From Symsagittifera roscoffensis (lineage: Eukaryota > Xenacoelomorpha > Acoela > Convolutidae), in the NCBI RefSeq assembly GCF_963678635.1, contig NW_026971689.1, forward strand, positions 188,001-208,030: 20,030 nt of DNA, given 5' to 3'. A model generated the notes under the pieces. That model did no database searches. It was given only the letters and a program-made list of their open reading frames with translations, and was not told the origin of the DNA. The position numbers and the translations under genes were made by a program. Shown piece by piece: positions 18,760 through 20,030 of this stretch (its first letter is position 1; every line of letters begins with the position of its first letter).

Positions 18760-20030
18760 GCTTCACTAACTAGCCTGTCGGTCTTCGCTCGACCCAAGGC
18801 CAGAACCGCCAACGATAACCAACTCTCGAGCGAAACTCGCTCACACAACACTTCCACCCGGTACTAAACTCGGGTCCAAATCAGCCAGACTAACTAGCTA
18901 GCTATGAGACACAACTAGCCTCGCTTCAAGCAATAGCGTCCTCCACGGTCCAATAACTCTTCTCGGCTTGCTCAATCGTTATCACTCTAACCGAGAACCA
19001 ACTAATCTCACTGTTCTCTAACTATGACATCGAGAACCAAACTACTCTTTCTAGTAATTCACAGTGTTCTGCCTAAGTGTAGGCTACTTGCTGTTCTCTA
19101 TGATTTTTGTCTATTTGAGTTTTAGTTATAGTTAGAGTTATGTCGTCCCTACAAGTCCTGACATTTACTTTTGGTACCCATTTTGCAAGGTATTGACTGA
19201 GTTCTTCCCCTGACGACACCAGTCATGAGTTCCAAGTTCATTATAGGCATCTCTAACTAAGTTGTCCAAAAAGCAAGTCCAATTTCACCTCCAAACCGAA
19301 TTATATTTAACTAACCAAAAACATCAAGGTTTTTATACAATTATCCCATTAACGTCCCAACCTACCAGGGGTAGGGAAGACCCTTTTTATGGGTCGAAAA
19401 CTCACCCTGTGCATCTAAAATTCCGATCTCTACTCTTATTCAATTCCGAATTTCTAGCTATCAGGGGAACGTAATTCACTTATTATGGGTCGAATTGTGC
19501 CAAAAAGCCACCTCCGAGGAGCTAAGTAAATATCCCATCCATTCATGTTATTTCGGAGTGCTACTTTCCATGCTGTCCTCAGTTAATGTCAATTCCCTAT
19601 GAGACTACTTTTCTTTTACCCTGATTGCTATTCTAAAAATAGCGCATTCACCTAGCTAGATTGAACCCAATGTTTGCCAAGCTAACTTCAATTGATTCCA
19701 CTAATTCAACTGTACCAGGTCTAAGCTTTATCTTTTTCGGCTTCTCAATTATTCCCCAATAGGTAAGTTCCCTCCCAAATTTTAGTAGGGTGACCGACTC
19801 TCATTCTCAAGGGTTAGGGTCGAATGAATACGCCTCTTTCCGGTGTTAATCCCGAGGTATTCCATACAAATTTGGTCCTAAACTCCTCAAGTTCAATTTG
19901 AGTTTACCCTTAGGATCAATCTTCGACATTCAGGTATAGAATCCTTTAGAAGTACTACTTACCAAGTTTCATCCATATCCCGTTAATACAAGTCTCATCA
20001 ATATCCCAAGTTATGAATTTCCCAGGTCCA
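18760..20030. other. C- and T-rich tract with imperfect repeats, no gene seen
   Basis: From 18760 to 19100 the plus strand is unusually rich in C, with recurring words: cgagaaccaac/cgagaaccaaac (about 18993 and 19031), ctgttctcta (about 19011 and 19091) and ctcgagcgaaactcgctc. From 19100 on the words tatgggtcga (about 19389 and 19485) and atatccc recur. The only open frame, 19262-19474, starts at TTG and has no recognisable content. Possible identities are an LTR with its leader, or a promoter and untranslated region of a gene beyond the right edge. Confidence 0.4.

Noticed and set aside
18503-19162. A TGT...ACA-bounded LTR with a following tggtaccc primer site
   Set aside because: Such short ends are easy to find by eye, the putative primer site matches no tRNA end I know, and no second copy is in the window.
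19262-19474. Open frame of 70 codons near the right end
   Set aside because: TTG start, no recognisable content, length within chance expectation.
1-20030. CRISPR array, bacterial operon or phage system
   Set aside because: No regularly spaced repeats, no long intact frames, and the composition and gene remnants are those of an animal genome.

Overview
The window reads as AT-rich DNA from an animal, most likely an invertebrate; I cannot name the species. The evidence is a decayed Ty3/Gypsy-type retroelement with an env-like gene, long stretches of A and T runs, and scattered eukaryotic splice-like signals. Nothing looks bacterial: there are no ribosome-binding sites, operons or long intact reading frames.

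Layout. Positions 1 to about 2530 hold a broken gag-pol fragment (copy 1), running off the left edge. At about 2530 it changes abruptly into the gag capsid region of a second copy (copy 2). Copy 2 runs in the same direction through nucleocapsid, protease, reverse transcriptase and RNase H. No integrase is recognisable. At 6204-7120 a 403-bp segment occurs twice, 514 bp apart, and contains a second RNase H fragment. An env-like gene follows at about 7122-8540. Only 28 bp after it comes a broken, colinear reading frame of about 600 codons (8569-10376) that I do not recognise. It is the best candidate in the window for something undescribed.

Across 10377-11410 I see no proven gene. A small GC-richer island lies at 11116-11200 and a minus-strand open frame at 10599-10901. 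At 11412-11789 lies a frameshifted fragment resembling an arrestin N-terminal domain. From 11.8 to 18.4 kb the sequence is mostly non-coding. It contains a 73-nt hairpin of precursor-microRNA shape (13164-13236) and a few weak exon-like open frames that are near chance level. From 18.45 kb to the end there is a TATA-like element (18728-18736) followed by a C- and T-rich tract with imperfect short repeats, possibly promoter or LTR DNA.

Working together: in the intact ancestor gag, protease, RT, RNase H and integrase would have copied and inserted the element, with env as a membrane protein. Here every one of these genes is interrupted and integrase is absent, so the element is dead as it stands. 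The breaks nevertheless record an order of rearrangements.
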